Below the pieces are notes generated by a model. The model was not told where the DNA came from, did not search any database, and saw only the letters and a list, made by a program, of their open reading frames with translations. From SAR202 cluster bacterium bin90 (GTDB lineage Bacteria; Chloroflexota; Dehalococcoidia; Lucifugimonadales; JADFKI01): 64,000 nucleotides of DNA. Positions 1 through 8,505 of this stretch are shown here, piece by piece. The stretch spans positions 85,418-149,417 of the forward strand of contig MPND01000003.1 in assembly GCA_002238855.1 (NCBI GenBank). Reading direction: 5' to 3'. Every line of letters begins with the position of its first letter. Within the stretch, counting starts at the first letter, position 1. Made by a program: the position numbers and the translations under genes.

Positions 1-68
1 CATACGGTTCATAGCTTCACCAGTTGTGGTTGTGATTAACTAACGAGCAAAATATAGAGGAGGTAAGT

Positions 69-968
69 ATGGCTGACTACATTTCTTATTTCAACGGCGA
101 GTGGGTGCCTCTAAGCCAGGTTCGGATAGATCCAGACGACAGAGGATTTACCACAGGTGATGTGGTGTTTGATGTGGAGCGCACCTTCGATGGCAAGACT
201 TTCCGTATGAACTATCACATCGCCAGATTGTATCGTTCGCTCCAGTACGCTCGAATGGATCCAGGCCTGTCGCCAGATGAGATGCATGCCATCAGTGAAG
301 AGGTGGTGACGCGCAACGAAGACACAAGGGCTGAGGTGGGAGACTACTACATCCGACAGTTCGTGACGCGGGGCAAGGGCATCTGGGCGCACAGCGCAGG
401 TCCGCCTTCAGTTTGCGTCCGCGTGAGCCCGATTGATCTGGGACGTTACGCCCCAGCGTACTCAGATGGTCTGCATGCGGTGATAGCACGCACACGCAGC
501 TACTCGCCGGAGTCGCTGGATTCGAAGATCAAGCACCAGAGCCGAATGAACTTCGAACTGGCGGAGATAGAGGCGGGTGATGTGGACCCCGAGGCGTGGC
601 CGCTGCTACTGGACTTAAACGGCAATATCACTGAGGGTACATCGAACAATGTGTTCATTGTGACGGATGGCGTGATACGGACGCCGGGCGACAGCACAAT
701 ACTTCAGGGCGGATCGCGGAACATGGTACTTGATCTTGCGAAGCAGCTAGGGATTCCAGTCGCGCAGGAGGAGTTGCAGCCCTACGACCTTTACACTTCG
801 AGGGAAGTGTTTTTCTCGCGCACCGGACCGTGCATACTACCGGTAACGAAGGTTGATAATCGCATGGTCGCGGACGGCAAGCCGGGAGAGATTACGCAGC
901 AACTCCTCGCAGCATGGAGTGAGACGGTTGGCGTGAATATAGTGGATCAGGTAATGAGCATGGCGTAG
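69..968 (+). CDS. Class IV PLP-dependent aminotransferase (BCAT/D-amino-acid transaminase type)
   Basis: Predicted fold-type IV aminotransferase of 299 residues, the usual length for branched-chain, D-alanine or 4-amino-4-deoxychorismate enzymes. The N-terminus has the family pattern YFNGEWVPLSQVRIDPDDRG, which precedes the substrate loop. The likely Schiff-base lysine lies in SLDSKIKHQSRMNFELAEI near residue 155, and the cofactor phosphate loop is in LDLNGNITEGTSNNVFIV near residue 200. A strong ribosome binding site, GAGGAGGT, sits 5 nt before the ATG. The gene stands alone and is followed by an inverted repeat. The fold is secure, but the amino-acid substrate cannot be told from the sequence. 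Confidence 0.88.
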   Translation: MADYISYFNGEWVPLSQVRIDPDDRGFTTGDVVFDVERTFDGKTFRMNYHIARLYRSLQYARMDPGLSPDEMHAISEEVVTRNEDTRAEVGDYYIRQFVTRGKGIWAHSAGPPSVCVRVSPIDLGRYAPAYSDGLHAVIARTRSYSPESLDSKIKHQSRMNFELAEIEAGDVDPEAWPLLLDLNGNITEGTSNNVFIVTDGVIRTPGDSTILQGGSRNMVLDLAKQLGIPVAQEELQPYDLYTSREVFFSRTGPCILPVTKVDNRMVADGKPGEITQQLLAAWSETVGVNIVDQVMSMA

Positions 969-998
969 GAGCGGCGAGAGCGACAGGAATAGAAACTG

Positions 999-1025
999 AA
1001 GGGCTTGGCAATTGCCAAGCCCTTT
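999..1025. terminator. Perfect inverted repeat, probable shared terminator
   Basis: A perfect palindrome of 13-base arms around a central base (AAGGGCTTGGCAA and its complement) lies between the plus-strand aminotransferase gene and the minus-strand tRNA-Leu gene. It is placed to end transcription from both sides. No long T-run follows on either strand, so efficient intrinsic termination is uncertain. Confidence 0.55.
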
Positions 1026-1040
1026 GGATTGATGTTGTCG

Positions 1041-1126
1041 TGGTGCCGAGGAAGGGACTCGAACCCCCACTCTCTTGCGAGAAGCGGATTTTAAGTCCGC
1101 CGCGTCTGCCATTTCGCCACCTCGGC
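1041..1126 (-). tRNA. tRNA-Leu (anticodon UAA)
   Basis: An 86-nt class II tRNA. The acceptor arms GCCGAGG/CCTCGGC pair, the CCA end is encoded (TGG at 1041-1043), and the T-loop contains GGTTCGAGTCC. The anticodon stem GCGGA/TCCGC encloses the loop CTTAAAA, giving anticodon UAA, which reads UUA and UUG. The long variable arm TTCTCGCAAGAGAGT is as expected for leucine. An extended -10 promoter lies about 45 bases upstream. Confidence 0.97.
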
Positions 1127-1169
1127 AATGAGGGGCAATTGAGTCCGCGACTATACCCCTCGCAGATAA

Positions 1170-1178
1170 ATTGTAGCA
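1170..1178 (-). promoter_or_regulatory. Extended -10 promoter of tRNA-Leu
   Basis: On the minus strand this reads TGCTACAAT, a TGn-extended -10 hexamer, upstream of the tRNA 5' end. No good -35 box is seen at 17-nt spacing. The same nonamer recurs at 4852-4860 and 18379-18387. Confidence 0.5.
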
Positions 1179-1284
1179 CAGACATAGATGGGCAATGAGA
1201 ATTACAACGATGGATCGGATACGAAATGATCCGACGGCAGTGCCAAATACCGCCGCCGGATCGCGTTAAGCGAGTTCGTGAGAT

Positions 1285-3321
1285 TTACAGGAAGAGCGGG
1301 GCAAACACCAGCGCGACTATTGACATCAACTTAATGAGGATGTTCAGCGCAGGGCCGGACGTGTCCTTGAACGGATCGCCTACGGTGTCACCCACGACAG
1401 CCGCGTCGTGCTGAACTGATCCCTTGCCGCCGAGGTTGCCAGCCTCAATATACTTCTTGGCATTGTCCCATGCGCCGCCTGCGTTCGCCATCATGATGGC
1501 AAGCAGGAAGCCAGTGGCAATTGCGCCGATGAGCAGCCCACCCAACGCTGCCGCACCCAGAATTATGCCGACCAGTACAGGCACGATAACTGCGAGGAGA
1601 CCCGGGACGACCATCTCCTTCATCGCGCCGTTCGTGCTGATGGCGACCGCCCGCGCGTAGTCCGCCTCTGCGGTGCCTTCCAGCAGTCCGGTAATCTCGC
1701 GGAACTGTCGGCGCACCTCCTCGACCATCGCGCCTGCCGCCCTACCCACAGCCTGCATCGTAAGCGCAGCAAAGAGGAAGGGCATCATGGCGCCAATTAT
1801 GAGCCCCATCAGCACTTTTACTTCCAGCAAGCTGAAATCCGCCCTGTCGATTCCAACGGCAACCGCGTACGCCGCCATCAGACCCAGTGCGGTTAGGACT
1901 GCAGAGCCAATAGCAAAGCCCTTGCCTGTTGCGGCAGTGGTGTTGCCCAGAGAATCCAGCGCGTCTGTGCGTTCACGCACGGCCGGGTCAAGGTGCGCTT
2001 GCTCGGCGATGCCGCCTGCGTTGTCGGCAACGGGTCCGTAAGCGTCGGTAGCAAGCGTGATCCCGAGCGTGGAGAGCATCCCTACGGCTGCGAGCGCTAC
2101 TCCATAAGTGCCTGCGAACCAATAGGTCAGGCCCATCGCGGCGACAATTACTATGCCGGGGATGACCGTGCTTAGCATTCCAAGCCCCAAGCCACCGATC
2201 ATAATCGTCGCCGGGCCTGTTTCCGCCTGTTCGGCGAGTCGCTTTGTCGGGCTGAACTCGAAGGATGTGTAATATTCAGAGGATGTGCCTATGATCTGGC
2301 CTGCAACCAGACCAATGAGGACTACCCAGAACAGACTGAAGTCCAGTCCCAGCATGTAGATCGCAATGCCAGTGCCAATCAGTACTAGCGCCCCCGCTGC
2401 CAGAATGCCGGTTCGCAGCGACCACAGCAGTTTGCCCATGTCAGCGTCTTCGCCGGTTCGTACCAGGAATGTCCCCAGAATTGCGGCTCCGATACCTATT
2501 GTGGCTACAAGAATCGGTAGAAGCAACTTAGGGTCATTCCAGCCTTCAACAGAACTCGCAAGCCCAAGCGCTGCTACGCCAAGCGCAATCGTGGCGATGA
2601 TCGAGCCTACATAGCTCTCGAACAGGTCCGCGCCCATGCCAGCTACGTCCCCGACATTGTCGCCGACATTGTCTGCGACGGTGGCGGGATTGCGAGGATC
2701 GTCCTCGGGAATACCTTGCTCAACCTTGCCTACAAGGTCCGCGCCCACATCAGCAGCCTTGGTGTAGATGCCGCCACCCACCCTGGCGAATAGTGCAATG
2801 GACGATGCACCGAATCCGAAACCAGCCACCACGGTTATGTCCCTAAAGATGAAATACAGAATGGATACGCCCAACAGGCCGATTCCAACGACCGATATGC
2901 CCATCACAGTGCCGCTGTTGAATGCCACTCGAAGCGCCGGGTTCAGTCCCTGCATTGCCTTGACGGCTGTTCGCGTGTTGGCGCGGACTGCGATGCTCAT
3001 GCCTATGTAACCCGCTAAGCCTGAGCCAATCGCGCCCACGAGGTAGGAGAGCGCCGTGCCGGGAAAGCCTCCGCCCCCTCCAACTCTGCCCGTCACATCG
3101 AAGTCGATGAAGACCGCGAGAATGATGGCAATCACCACGACGAATACTGCCAAGAGCGTGTATTCTCGGCGCAGGAACGCATTTGCGCCCTCTTGTATGG
3201 CGCGCCCAATGAACTGGATTTCCTCGCTGCCAGGGTCTTGACGCGTAACATTCATCGCTAGGATCAGCGCGAACACAAGGGCGACGATACCAGCCACCAC
3301 GGCGAGAAGTATTATCTCCAC
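1285..3321 (-). CDS. hppA: Membrane-bound ion-translocating pyrophosphatase, K+-dependent type
   Basis: Integral membrane pyrophosphatase that hydrolyses PPi and pumps H+ (or Na+) across the cytoplasmic membrane; about 678 residues with many transmembrane helices. The catalytic signatures are present: [20 protein letters not shown], then [20 protein letters not shown], and a C-terminal [27 protein letters not shown] carries Ala where K+-independent enzymes have Lys, so the K+-dependent class is predicted. I start it at GTG 3321 because GGAGGT lies 4 nt upstream; an in-frame ATG 15 codons earlier has no ribosome site. Which ion is pumped is not settled. It has its own promoter and would recycle PPi from biosynthesis. 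Confidence 0.96.
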   Translation of the reverse strand: MEIILLAVVAGIVALVFALILAMNVTRQDPGSEEIQFIGRAIQEGANAFLRREYTLLAVFVVVIAIILAVFIDFDVTGRVGGGGGFPGTALSYLVGAIGSGLAGYIGMSIAVRANTRTAVKAMQGLNPALRVAFNSGTVMGISVVGIGLLGVSILYFIFRDITVVAGFGFGASSIALFARVGGGIYTKAADVGADLVGKVEQGIPEDDPRNPATVADNVGDNVGDVAGMGADLFESYVGSIIATIALGVAALGLASSVEGWNDPKLLLPILVATIGIGAAILGTFLVRTGEDADMGKLLWSLRTGILAAGALVLIGTGIAIYMLGLDFSLFWVVLIGLVAGQIIGTSSEYYTSFEFSPTKRLAEQAETGPATIMIGGLGLGMLSTVIPGIVIVAAMGLTYWFAGTYGVALAAVGMLSTLGITLATDAYGPVADNAGGIAEQAHLDPAVRERTDALDSLGNTTAATGKGFAIGSAVLTALGLMAAYAVAVGIDRADFSLLEVKVLMGLIIGAMMPFLFAALTMQAVGRAAGAMVEEVRRQFREITGLLEGTAEADYARAVAISTNGAMKEMVVPGLLAVIVPVLVGIILGAAALGGLLIGAIATGFLLAIMMANAGGAWDNAKKYIEAGNLGGKGSVQHDAAVVGDTVGDPFKDTSGPALNILIKLMSIVALVFAPLFL

Positions 3322-3403
3322 AGTTACCTCCACAAAAATGGTCTCCCCATTCTGGGAAGACCACATCTCTTATTGAATCGTTCTATGTTTCAAAGATGTA
3401 AAA

Positions 3404-3433
3404 AAAGTATCACAGCGCAAATGTCAAGGTCAA
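3404..3433 (-). promoter_or_regulatory. Probable sigma-70 promoter of hppA
   Basis: The minus strand has TTGACC, an 18-nt spacer and TACTTT, between the translin stop and the hppA GTG. An overlapping TTGACA is also present, so the exact -35 is ambiguous. The leader would be roughly 75 nt. Confidence 0.4.
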
Positions 3434-3446
3434 GTTTGGTGTGCTC

Positions 3447-4106
3447 TTAGCCTACATCACCGCGCTCTGAAAGCAGGGCTTCAAGGCGCTGCTGGCGCAG
3501 GGCAACAGTGAGGTCTCCCCTGGTGCGCTCAAGGATGCCCCGCACCATGTCCGTGCTTCGTCGCAGACCTCGCGTAACGGCGTCAGGGAAGTCCATCGTC
3601 ACAAGTATTGTATAAATCTCGTCCATCAATTCCAAAGTCTGCTCACAGCGACTGAAGTCGTCTCGACGCAGCCTGTCTAGGATGAAGCGCCGTAGCTCTC
3701 CCACAGTGTCCGAGAGGCCGCCGAGATAGGCTGCCGCTCCGACCTGCAGTTCATCGGCCGTCGGCAATGGCCTATTCTCGATTAGGGCGAGCACCGCATT
3801 CGCCTCCACGTATTCTTTCAGGGCGTCCTGCACATACCCGGTAAAATAGACTTCTGGATGCTCGCTTAGCAGTATCCTCGACTCTTGCACGAGGGAGGAC
3901 GCACTCTCTATGAGCTCGGACGCCCCGTCAAACTCCCCACGATGGATTGCACGTATAGAGTCGGCCGAGTGACGGATCATTTCGCGGGACAGGCGCAGCG
4001 CCCTCTCCCGCGCCCTGTCCGTGTCCGCGAGCGACTGACGTGTGGAGTCGGCGGTGCCTCGGAGCCGGCGTATGTGTTCCGTGTGTACTTCCAATGCTTC
4101 GGTCAA
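3447..4106 (-). CDS. Translin-family protein
   Basis: An all-helical protein of about 219 residues resembling the bacterial/archaeal branch of translin, whose eukaryotic members bind single-stranded nucleic acid and form oligomeric rings. Visible support is the helical N-terminus rich in Arg, the central EHPEVYFTGYVQDALKEYVE and RPLPTADELQVGAAAYLGGL, a typical translin surface, and GELRRFILDRL. The preferred start is TTG 4106, with GGGGAG 6 nt upstream; a TTG at 4127 lacks a good site. It follows thiE by about 27 nt and so is probably cotranscribed. Its role in bacteria is not known; nucleic-acid binding is family-based inference. Confidence 0.75.
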   Translation of the reverse strand: MTEALEVHTEHIRRLRGTADSTRQSLADTDRARERALRLSREMIRHSADSIRAIHRGEFDGASELIESASSLVQESRILLSEHPEVYFTGYVQDALKEYVEANAVLALIENRPLPTADELQVGAAAYLGGLSDTVGELRRFILDRLRRDDFSRCEQTLELMDEIYTILVTMDFPDAVTRGLRRSTDMVRGILERTRGDLTVALRQQRLEALLSERGDVG

Positions 4107-4133
4107 TGACTTCTCCCCAGAATCCAAGGTGGG

Positions 4134-4799
4134 CTAACGGGCGCCCTCGATAAGTTCTACAAGCTCGGATGCCGCCCTCGCAGGGTCATCGGCGAATGTG
4201 ACGGCGCTGACTACACAGATGCAATCCGCGCCAGCGCTGGCAACTTCAGCAATGTTTGCCGCATTTATGCCGCCTATTGCTACAACTGGGGCAGTGACGG
4301 CCTGTTTCACATTGCGAATCATTTCTGCGCCGACCGCAGTCCGACCGCTCTTGCCCATCGTAGTGGTCGAAAACACGGCTCCGACGGCAAGGTAGTCGGC
4401 GCCCTGCCCTTCCGATTCGAGGGCTTCTGCGGTGCCGTTGTTCGAGCGTCCAATTATCTGTTCGGGGGATAGTACGCGCCGAGCCTCACCTACGGGCAAA
4501 TCAGTCTGTCCGACATGCAAGCCATGTGCCTCCGAAAGAAGCGCAATGTCCGCATCATCATTGACTATGAAGAGCGCGTCATGCCGGTCACAGAGCTCCC
4601 TAATCCGGCGGGCGACATCCAGAATTTCGCCCTTGTCCCGTGTCTTGTCGCGAAGCTGAATTACGCTGGCTCCCCCAAGGAGCGATGCCTTCGCAATCTC
4701 GATTACATCTCTGCCTCTCGTGGCTTCGGGATCAACGATCACATACAAGCCACGGATCTTCTCGATGCGCTTACGGTACGATTCGTTAGATGAGCTCAT
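4134..4799 (-). CDS. thiE: Thiamine-phosphate synthase
   Basis: Joins the hydroxymethylpyrimidine pyrophosphate and thiazole phosphate moieties to give thiamine phosphate. A 221-residue TIM barrel of normal length. The diagnostic pieces are GGASVIQLRDKTRDKGEIL near residue 45, FIVNDDADIALLSEAHGLHV, GQTDLPVGEARRVL, and the phosphate-binding AIGGINAANIAEVASAGAD. Ribosome site GAGGA lies just before the ATG. An extended -10 about 55 nt upstream suggests transcription separate from yraN. No TPP riboswitch fits the 82-nt upstream gap. The related salvage gene tenA lies far away at 50 kb. Confidence 0.96.
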   Translation of the reverse strand: MSSSNESYRKRIEKIRGLYVIVDPEATRGRDVIEIAKASLLGGASVIQLRDKTRDKGEILDVARRIRELCDRHDALFIVNDDADIALLSEAHGLHVGQTDLPVGEARRVLSPEQIIGRSNNGTAEALESEGQGADYLAVGAVFSTTTMGKSGRTAVGAEMIRNVKQAVTAPVVAIGGINAANIAEVASAGADCICVVSAVTFADDPARAASELVELIEGAR

Positions 4800-4851
4800 A
4801 GTTCCTCAGTGGATTCAGATAAAGGCATATAGTTACCAGTTGACAGTCGAA

Positions 4852-4860
4852 ATTGTAGCA
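4852..4860 (-). promoter_or_regulatory. Extended -10 promoter of thiE
   Basis: The minus strand reads TGCTACAAT between yraN and thiE, identical to the tRNA-Leu element. No clear -35 is visible. Start of transcription would lie near 4845, giving a leader of about 45 nt. Confidence 0.5.
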
Positions 4861-4881
4861 TGAAGGACAGGACGTCGGATC

Positions 4882-5247
4882 TTACATCTCAACTGCATTG
4901 GGGATCACATCCAGTCTCGAAACACCGTCATTGCGGTCAATCTCGACAGCTACAATATCAATGCGCCAGTGGCGTTCCCACTTGCCGGATGCATCGAGGT
5001 AGGCGTGCGCTGCAGCGAGCATTCCGTGCCGCTTCTTCGATGTAATGGACTCTTCAGGTATTCCCATGCCTTTGCCTCGCCGCGTGCGAACTTCCACGAA
5101 TACAAGCGTACCCTCATGTTCGGCAACGATGTCGATTTCATTCCTGCCACAGCGAACATTCGAGCCGAGGACGGAATATCCAATTGACACCAGATGCCGG
5201 CGAGCTGCCAATTCTCCCAACTTGCCCGTCTCATTGCGGGAATTCAC
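4882..5247 (-). CDS. yraN: YraN/UPF0102 family endonuclease-fold protein
   Basis: About 121 residues, the family's usual length. The restriction-endonuclease-like core is present: GKLGELAARRHLVSIGYSVL, then NEIDIVAEHEGTLVFVEVRT, giving the E...D...ExK-like constellation with V in place of K. The start is GTG 5247, whose GTGA overlaps the TGA stop of rnhB, indicating translational coupling; a longer in-frame start at 5304 would cut deep into rnhB. Members commonly sit next to rnhB, as here. The cellular function is not established. Confidence 0.9.
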   Translation of the reverse strand: MNSRNETGKLGELAARRHLVSIGYSVLGSNVRCGRNEIDIVAEHEGTLVFVEVRTRRGKGMGIPEESITSKKRHGMLAAAHAYLDASGKWERHWRIDIVAVEIDRNDGVSRLDVIPNAVEM

Positions 5248-5882
5248 AGGAGTGTCCCAGTCAGCCGCCTGACAGGAGCAAATGTGAAGCGATGTACCTC
5301 GCAAGGGCCAATATTTTCAAGGCCCTTCAAGTGCTGGCGAGTACCGTAACCTTTGTGCTGAGCAAAGCCGTAGCCGGGGTATTCCACATCGAGATCGCGC
5401 ATCAGCGAGTCGCGGGTCACCTTGGCGACGATGGACGCTGCGGCAATCGACAGGCACTTGGCATCGCCCTTGATGATTGAACGCTGGGGAATATCAACAT
5501 CGGGCAAAAAGATTGCATCCAGCAGCAGGAACTGCGGTCGGATTGGCAATGCGTCTATCGCCCTGGCCATAGCTGTCCGCGTCGCTTCGATGATGCCAAG
5601 TGCGTCGATTTCCCCTGGACTTGCCACTCCGGTCGCCATCAGGACAGGCGCATCCTGCATGCGCTGCAACGAGAGTTCGCGCTGGCGGGGTGTGAGACGT
5701 TTGCTATCCCGTACTCCAAGCAACCACTCGCCACTGGGATGAACGGGCAATATCGCCGCACCTGCAACGACGGGACCGGCAAGGCTTCCGCGTCCGGCTT
5801 CGTCCACTCCGGCAACTATGCCGTATCCCTGTTCAAGCAGTGCGGCTTCTTCTTCGTAGGTCGGTGCTGCGTCCACAGGCAT
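5244..5882 (-). CDS. rnhB: Ribonuclease HII
   Basis: Cleaves the RNA strand of RNA-DNA hybrids and nicks at misinserted ribonucleotides. 212 residues. Catalytic acids are visible in GVDEAGRGSLAGPVVAGAA (Asp-Glu, near residue 27), in the central LLDAIFLPDVDIPQ, and in IAAASIVAKVTRDSLM. The C-terminal part, YGFAQHKGYGTRQHLKGLE, matches the family. It starts 5 nt after the dinB stop and overlaps yraN by 4 nt, so it is part of the mnmA-dinB-rnhB-yraN run. Confidence 0.97.
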   Translation of the reverse strand: MPVDAAPTYEEEAALLEQGYGIVAGVDEAGRGSLAGPVVAGAAILPVHPSGEWLLGVRDSKRLTPRQRELSLQRMQDAPVLMATGVASPGEIDALGIIEATRTAMARAIDALPIRPQFLLLDAIFLPDVDIPQRSIIKGDAKCLSIAAASIVAKVTRDSLMRDLDVEYPGYGFAQHKGYGTRQHLKGLENIGPCEVHRFTFAPVRRLTGTLL

Positions 5883-5887
5883 CGTGG

Positions 5888-6397
5888 TTAGCTCTCGAAG
5901 CCGCGCTGAAGCCCGCGAATGTAGGCTACCTGCCCCGCATGCTGCGCTTCCTCTACCACGATGTGCTTGAGAGTGTCGCCCATTGGGTATTCAGGCCGCC
6001 TCGGATTGGGAAGGCTTGTAAGATCTTCCTCCGAGAGTGAATCTATGAATTCGAACAACTCGACACGGACTGCGCGGTAATATTCCATCAAAACCTCAAC
6101 TGAGAATTCTGGAAGATTCGTCACCTGCTCCGCACTGAAACGATAGCCGTTTTCGCTTTCGGCGATGCCAAGCCTCTCACCCCAGCCGCCGCGCTCCCAG
6201 ATTTCCTGGCGTCGCAGGATGGCGCGGTTTAGCAGCGTATCTTCTACGCGAGCCATGTGCCAGACAATGAAGTCGATGTGATTGGCTTCAGGCGAAGGCT
6301 GATAGCGCCTCTCCTGTGGTGTGAGACCTTCTAACGCGTTTCCTAACGCTTCCGAATATTCGGTCATCTGGGATTTAAGAATGTCTCTGAAGTCCAT
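5888..6397 (-). CDS. DinB-family four-helix protein
   Basis: 169 residues of predicted four-helix-bundle DinB/DfsB type. The metal-binding histidines characteristic of the family appear in HIDFIVWHMARVEDTLLN near residue 50 and in VVEEAQHAGQVAYIRGLQ near the C-terminus, so a divalent metal site is plausible. The start codon directly follows the mnmA stop, so translation is probably coupled. Related proteins include thiol-dependent transferases and DNA-damage-inducible proteins of unknown activity; no specific reaction can be assigned. Confidence 0.87.
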   Translation of the reverse strand: MDFRDILKSQMTEYSEALGNALEGLTPQERRYQPSPEANHIDFIVWHMARVEDTLLNRAILRRQEIWERGGWGERLGIAESENGYRFSAEQVTNLPEFSVEVLMEYYRAVRVELFEFIDSLSEEDLTSLPNPRRPEYPMGDTLKHIVVEEAQHAGQVAYIRGLQRGFES

Positions 6398-7510
6398 CTA
6401 TCGCCTTCCAGTGAGCACTTCGAGCGGGGCCGGCTCTTCGATTTCAATAATGCCTCCACCGATTATTTCCTCTCCCCGGTAGAATGTAACTGCTTGACCC
6501 GGAGTAACGGCCCTCTGCGGCTCTAGAAAGTTCAATTCTGCCCAATCGCCGCGTGGTGTCAGGGTTGCGAGCGCCTCGCTCGCCTTGTATCGAATCTTTG
6601 CCGTGATCTCAGTCGGCTCGTCCGGTGGTTCGCCCGCCAAGTAGTTGATTCGAGATGCCCAGAGATGAGTACGCATCAGATCGTCGTGGCTTCCGAGCAC
6701 TACACGGTTTGATACTGCGTCGATGGATGTAACATACATTGGCTCACCCGTGTTGCCCTGTAAACCCAAGCCCCTACGCTGCCCGATGGTGAAGTACTGG
6801 ATGCCAGGATGTGTCCCGAGTACCTTGCCACTTGCGTCAACCAACTCGCCTGGCTTGGGTGTCACCCGCTCGCCAACGAACTTACGGTAGTCGCCATCCG
6901 GAATGAAGCAGATCTCCTGGCTATCAGGTTTGTCTGCTACGGGCAGGCCGGCATCGGCAGCGATTCGGCGGATGTCGCTCTTCGGAAATTCGCCAACCGG
7001 CAGCAGCAGTCTCTTTAGCTCAGGCTGGCGTAGGGTGAAGAGAACATACGACTGATCCTTGCTTGCGTCGATGCCCTTTAGCAGCCTAGCGCGCTCGCCA
7101 TCTCTGCACACGCGAGCGTAGTGACCGGTGGCGATGTAATCGGCGTCCATGAAGAGCGCGCGACGAAGCAAGAAGTCGAACTTGATCTTATCGTTGCAAG
7201 CGAGGCAGGGATGTGGCGTTCGTCCACGGTCATACTCGCGCACGAAGTAGTCAATTACATACTGCTGGAACTCGCGCTCGAAGTTTATGTAGTAATGGCG
7301 CGCGCCAATTGCATCGCACACGCGGCGCGCGTCCTGCACATCCTCCACCGAGCAGCACCGCTTATTCAGCGGGGCGGAGGATTCGTCCTCGACGGACCAG
7401 AGGCGCATCGTCACCCCAACGACATCATACCCCTGCTGCTTCAGAAGCAGGGCTGCCACGGAGGAGTCCACTCCCCCGCTCATGGCGACTACGACACGCT
7501 TATTGCTCAT
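6398..7510 (-). CDS. mnmA: tRNA-specific 2-thiouridylase
   Basis: Thiolates U34 of tRNA-Lys, Glu and Gln in the cytoplasm. 370 residues. The N-terminal PP-loop AMSGGVDSSVAALLL binds ATP. The catalytic cysteines are in TPHPCLACNDKIKFDFLL and SQEICFIPDGDYRKF. FTIGQRRGLG and a C-terminal beta domain complete the fold. There is no Shine-Dalgarno sequence before the ATG. Instead a -10-like TACGCT ends 6 nt before it, predicting a leaderless mRNA. It is the first gene of the run leading to yraN and is divergent from rsfS. Confidence 0.97.
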   Translation of the reverse strand: MSNKRVVVAMSGGVDSSVAALLLKQQGYDVVGVTMRLWSVEDESSAPLNKRCCSVEDVQDARRVCDAIGARHYYINFEREFQQYVIDYFVREYDRGRTPHPCLACNDKIKFDFLLRRALFMDADYIATGHYARVCRDGERARLLKGIDASKDQSYVLFTLRQPELKRLLLPVGEFPKSDIRRIAADAGLPVADKPDSQEICFIPDGDYRKFVGERVTPKPGELVDASGKVLGTHPGIQYFTIGQRRGLGLQGNTGEPMYVTSIDAVSNRVVLGSHDDLMRTHLWASRINYLAGEPPDEPTEITAKIRYKASEALATLTPRGDWAELNFLEPQRAVTPGQAVTFYRGEEIIGGGIIEIEEPAPLEVLTGRR

Positions 7511-7516
7511 GAAAAG

Positions 7517-7545
7517 AGCGTAACATACGGTGTTGGGGCGTTCAA
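7517..7545 (-). promoter_or_regulatory. Promoter of mnmA, predicted leaderless
   Basis: The minus strand shows TTGAAC, a 17-nt spacer and TACGCT. The hexamer ends 6 nt before the ATG at 7510, so transcription should begin at or next to the start codon. Confidence 0.5.
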
Positions 7546-7647
7546 TGAATTCTAACGCAGTCGCTGAGATCTGGAGTCAAGGATCGCATTCCCTGCATCC
7601 CTTTCAAGGCCTAAATGGGATTTGCTGGAGGGCGACCTTCCCTCTCG

Positions 7648-7676
7648 TTGACCTTGAAATGACTCAATTCTATAAT
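7648..7676 (+). promoter_or_regulatory. Consensus sigma-70 promoter of rsfS, predicted leaderless
   Basis: TTGACC, exactly 17 nt, then TATAAT. The hexamer ends 7 nt before the ATG at 7684, where transcription would be expected to start. No Shine-Dalgarno sequence is seen. Confidence 0.7.
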
Positions 7677-7683
7677 ACAGGTT

Positions 7684-8046
7684 ATGACACAACATACAAA
7701 AATGGCGCCGCTTGATTGCGCCCGCTATGCCGCGGATGTCGCCTCGGACAAACTGGCGTCAGACATAGTAATGCTGGATATTGGCGAAATAAGCGACTTC
7801 GCCGACTACTTCGTGATCCTCAGCGTCGAGTCAACGCGACAGATGCGCGCGATTGTTGAAGACTTGGAGCACGCGCTCGAGGAAAAGGGAGGCGTGCGGC
7901 ACCATCGAGAGGGTACGCCTGAATCCGGGTGGATGCTGCTCGATTTTGGCGATGTCGTTATCCACGTTTTCGGTACCGAAGAGCGGCAGTTCTATGATCT
8001 GGAATCTGCATGGGCAGAAGCCGCTGAGCTGGTTAGGATTCTATAA
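7684..8046 (+). CDS. rsfS: Ribosome silencing factor RsfS
   Basis: Binds ribosomal protein uL14 and blocks 30S-50S joining when nutrients are short. 120 residues, family-typical. Recognisable blocks are ASDIVMLDIGEISDFADYFV, STRQMRAIVEDLEHALEEKG and the C-terminal GWMLLDFGDVVIHVF followed by RQFYDLESAWAEA. The ATG at 7684 lies at the expected transcription start, so the message is probably leaderless; an ATG at 7702 is an alternative. The 3' end overlaps the convergent ndk gene by 14 nt. Confidence 0.94.
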   Translation: MTQHTKMAPLDCARYAADVASDKLASDIVMLDIGEISDFADYFVILSVESTRQMRAIVEDLEHALEEKGGVRHHREGTPESGWMLLDFGDVVIHVFGTEERQFYDLESAWAEAAELVRIL

Positions 8047-8485
8047 TCCAGTCGTCCACGCCTCGCTCGTAGTCGATGATCTCGCCTTTGCCAAAGAACA
8101 GAGCAAGCTCTGTTTCGGCCGATTCAGGCGAATCGGATCCATGTATGAGATTCATGCTGATCGTTAGCCCGAAGTCGCCGCGGATCGTGCCCGGCGATGC
8201 CTCGACGGGATTGGTCGCACCCATCGTGGACCGCACCACGTCCACAGCGTTCTCCCCTTCAACGGCAATGGCTATCAGGGGGGACGATGTGATGAAATCG
8301 ACCAATCCCTCGAAAAACGGCTTGTCCACGTGTGCACCATAGTGTCGGTGCGCGAGTTCCTGCGTGACATGAATCATCTTCAAGCCGACAAGTTTCAAAC
8401 CGCGCCTTTCAAGCCGAGCAATAATATCTCCACTGAGGCCGCGCTGCACGGCGTCCGGCTTTATTAGTACCAAGGTTCTCTGCAT
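8033..8485 (-). CDS. ndk: Nucleoside diphosphate kinase
   Basis: Transfers the ATP gamma-phosphate to nucleoside diphosphates through a phosphohistidine. About 150 residues. N-terminal TLVLIKPDAVQRGL is diagnostic, and the catalytic histidine is in NLIHGSDSPESAETE. I start at ATG 8485 because the family begins right before RTLVLIKPD; an upstream in-frame start at 8521 would overlap tsaB and adds a non-conserved tail. AGGAG lies about 12 nt upstream. Last gene of tsaE-tsaB-ndk. Its 3' end overlaps rsfS. Confidence 0.97.
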   Translation of the reverse strand: MQRTLVLIKPDAVQRGLSGDIIARLERRGLKLVGLKMIHVTQELAHRHYGAHVDKPFFEGLVDFITSSPLIAIAVEGENAVDVVRSTMGATNPVEASPGTIRGDFGLTISMNLIHGSDSPESAETELALFFGKGEIIDYERGVDDWIIES

Positions 8486-8505
8486 CTTTACTGAACGCTC
8501 CTGTT

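Noticed and set aside
2642..2690. Short tandem repeat GACATTGTCGCC-like units
   Set aside because: It encodes the repeated [10 protein letters not shown] metal motif of the pyrophosphatase, so protein function explains it.
4800..4881. TPP riboswitch before thiE
   Set aside because: The gap is too short and lacks the conserved CUGAGA and later helices; a simple promoter fits.
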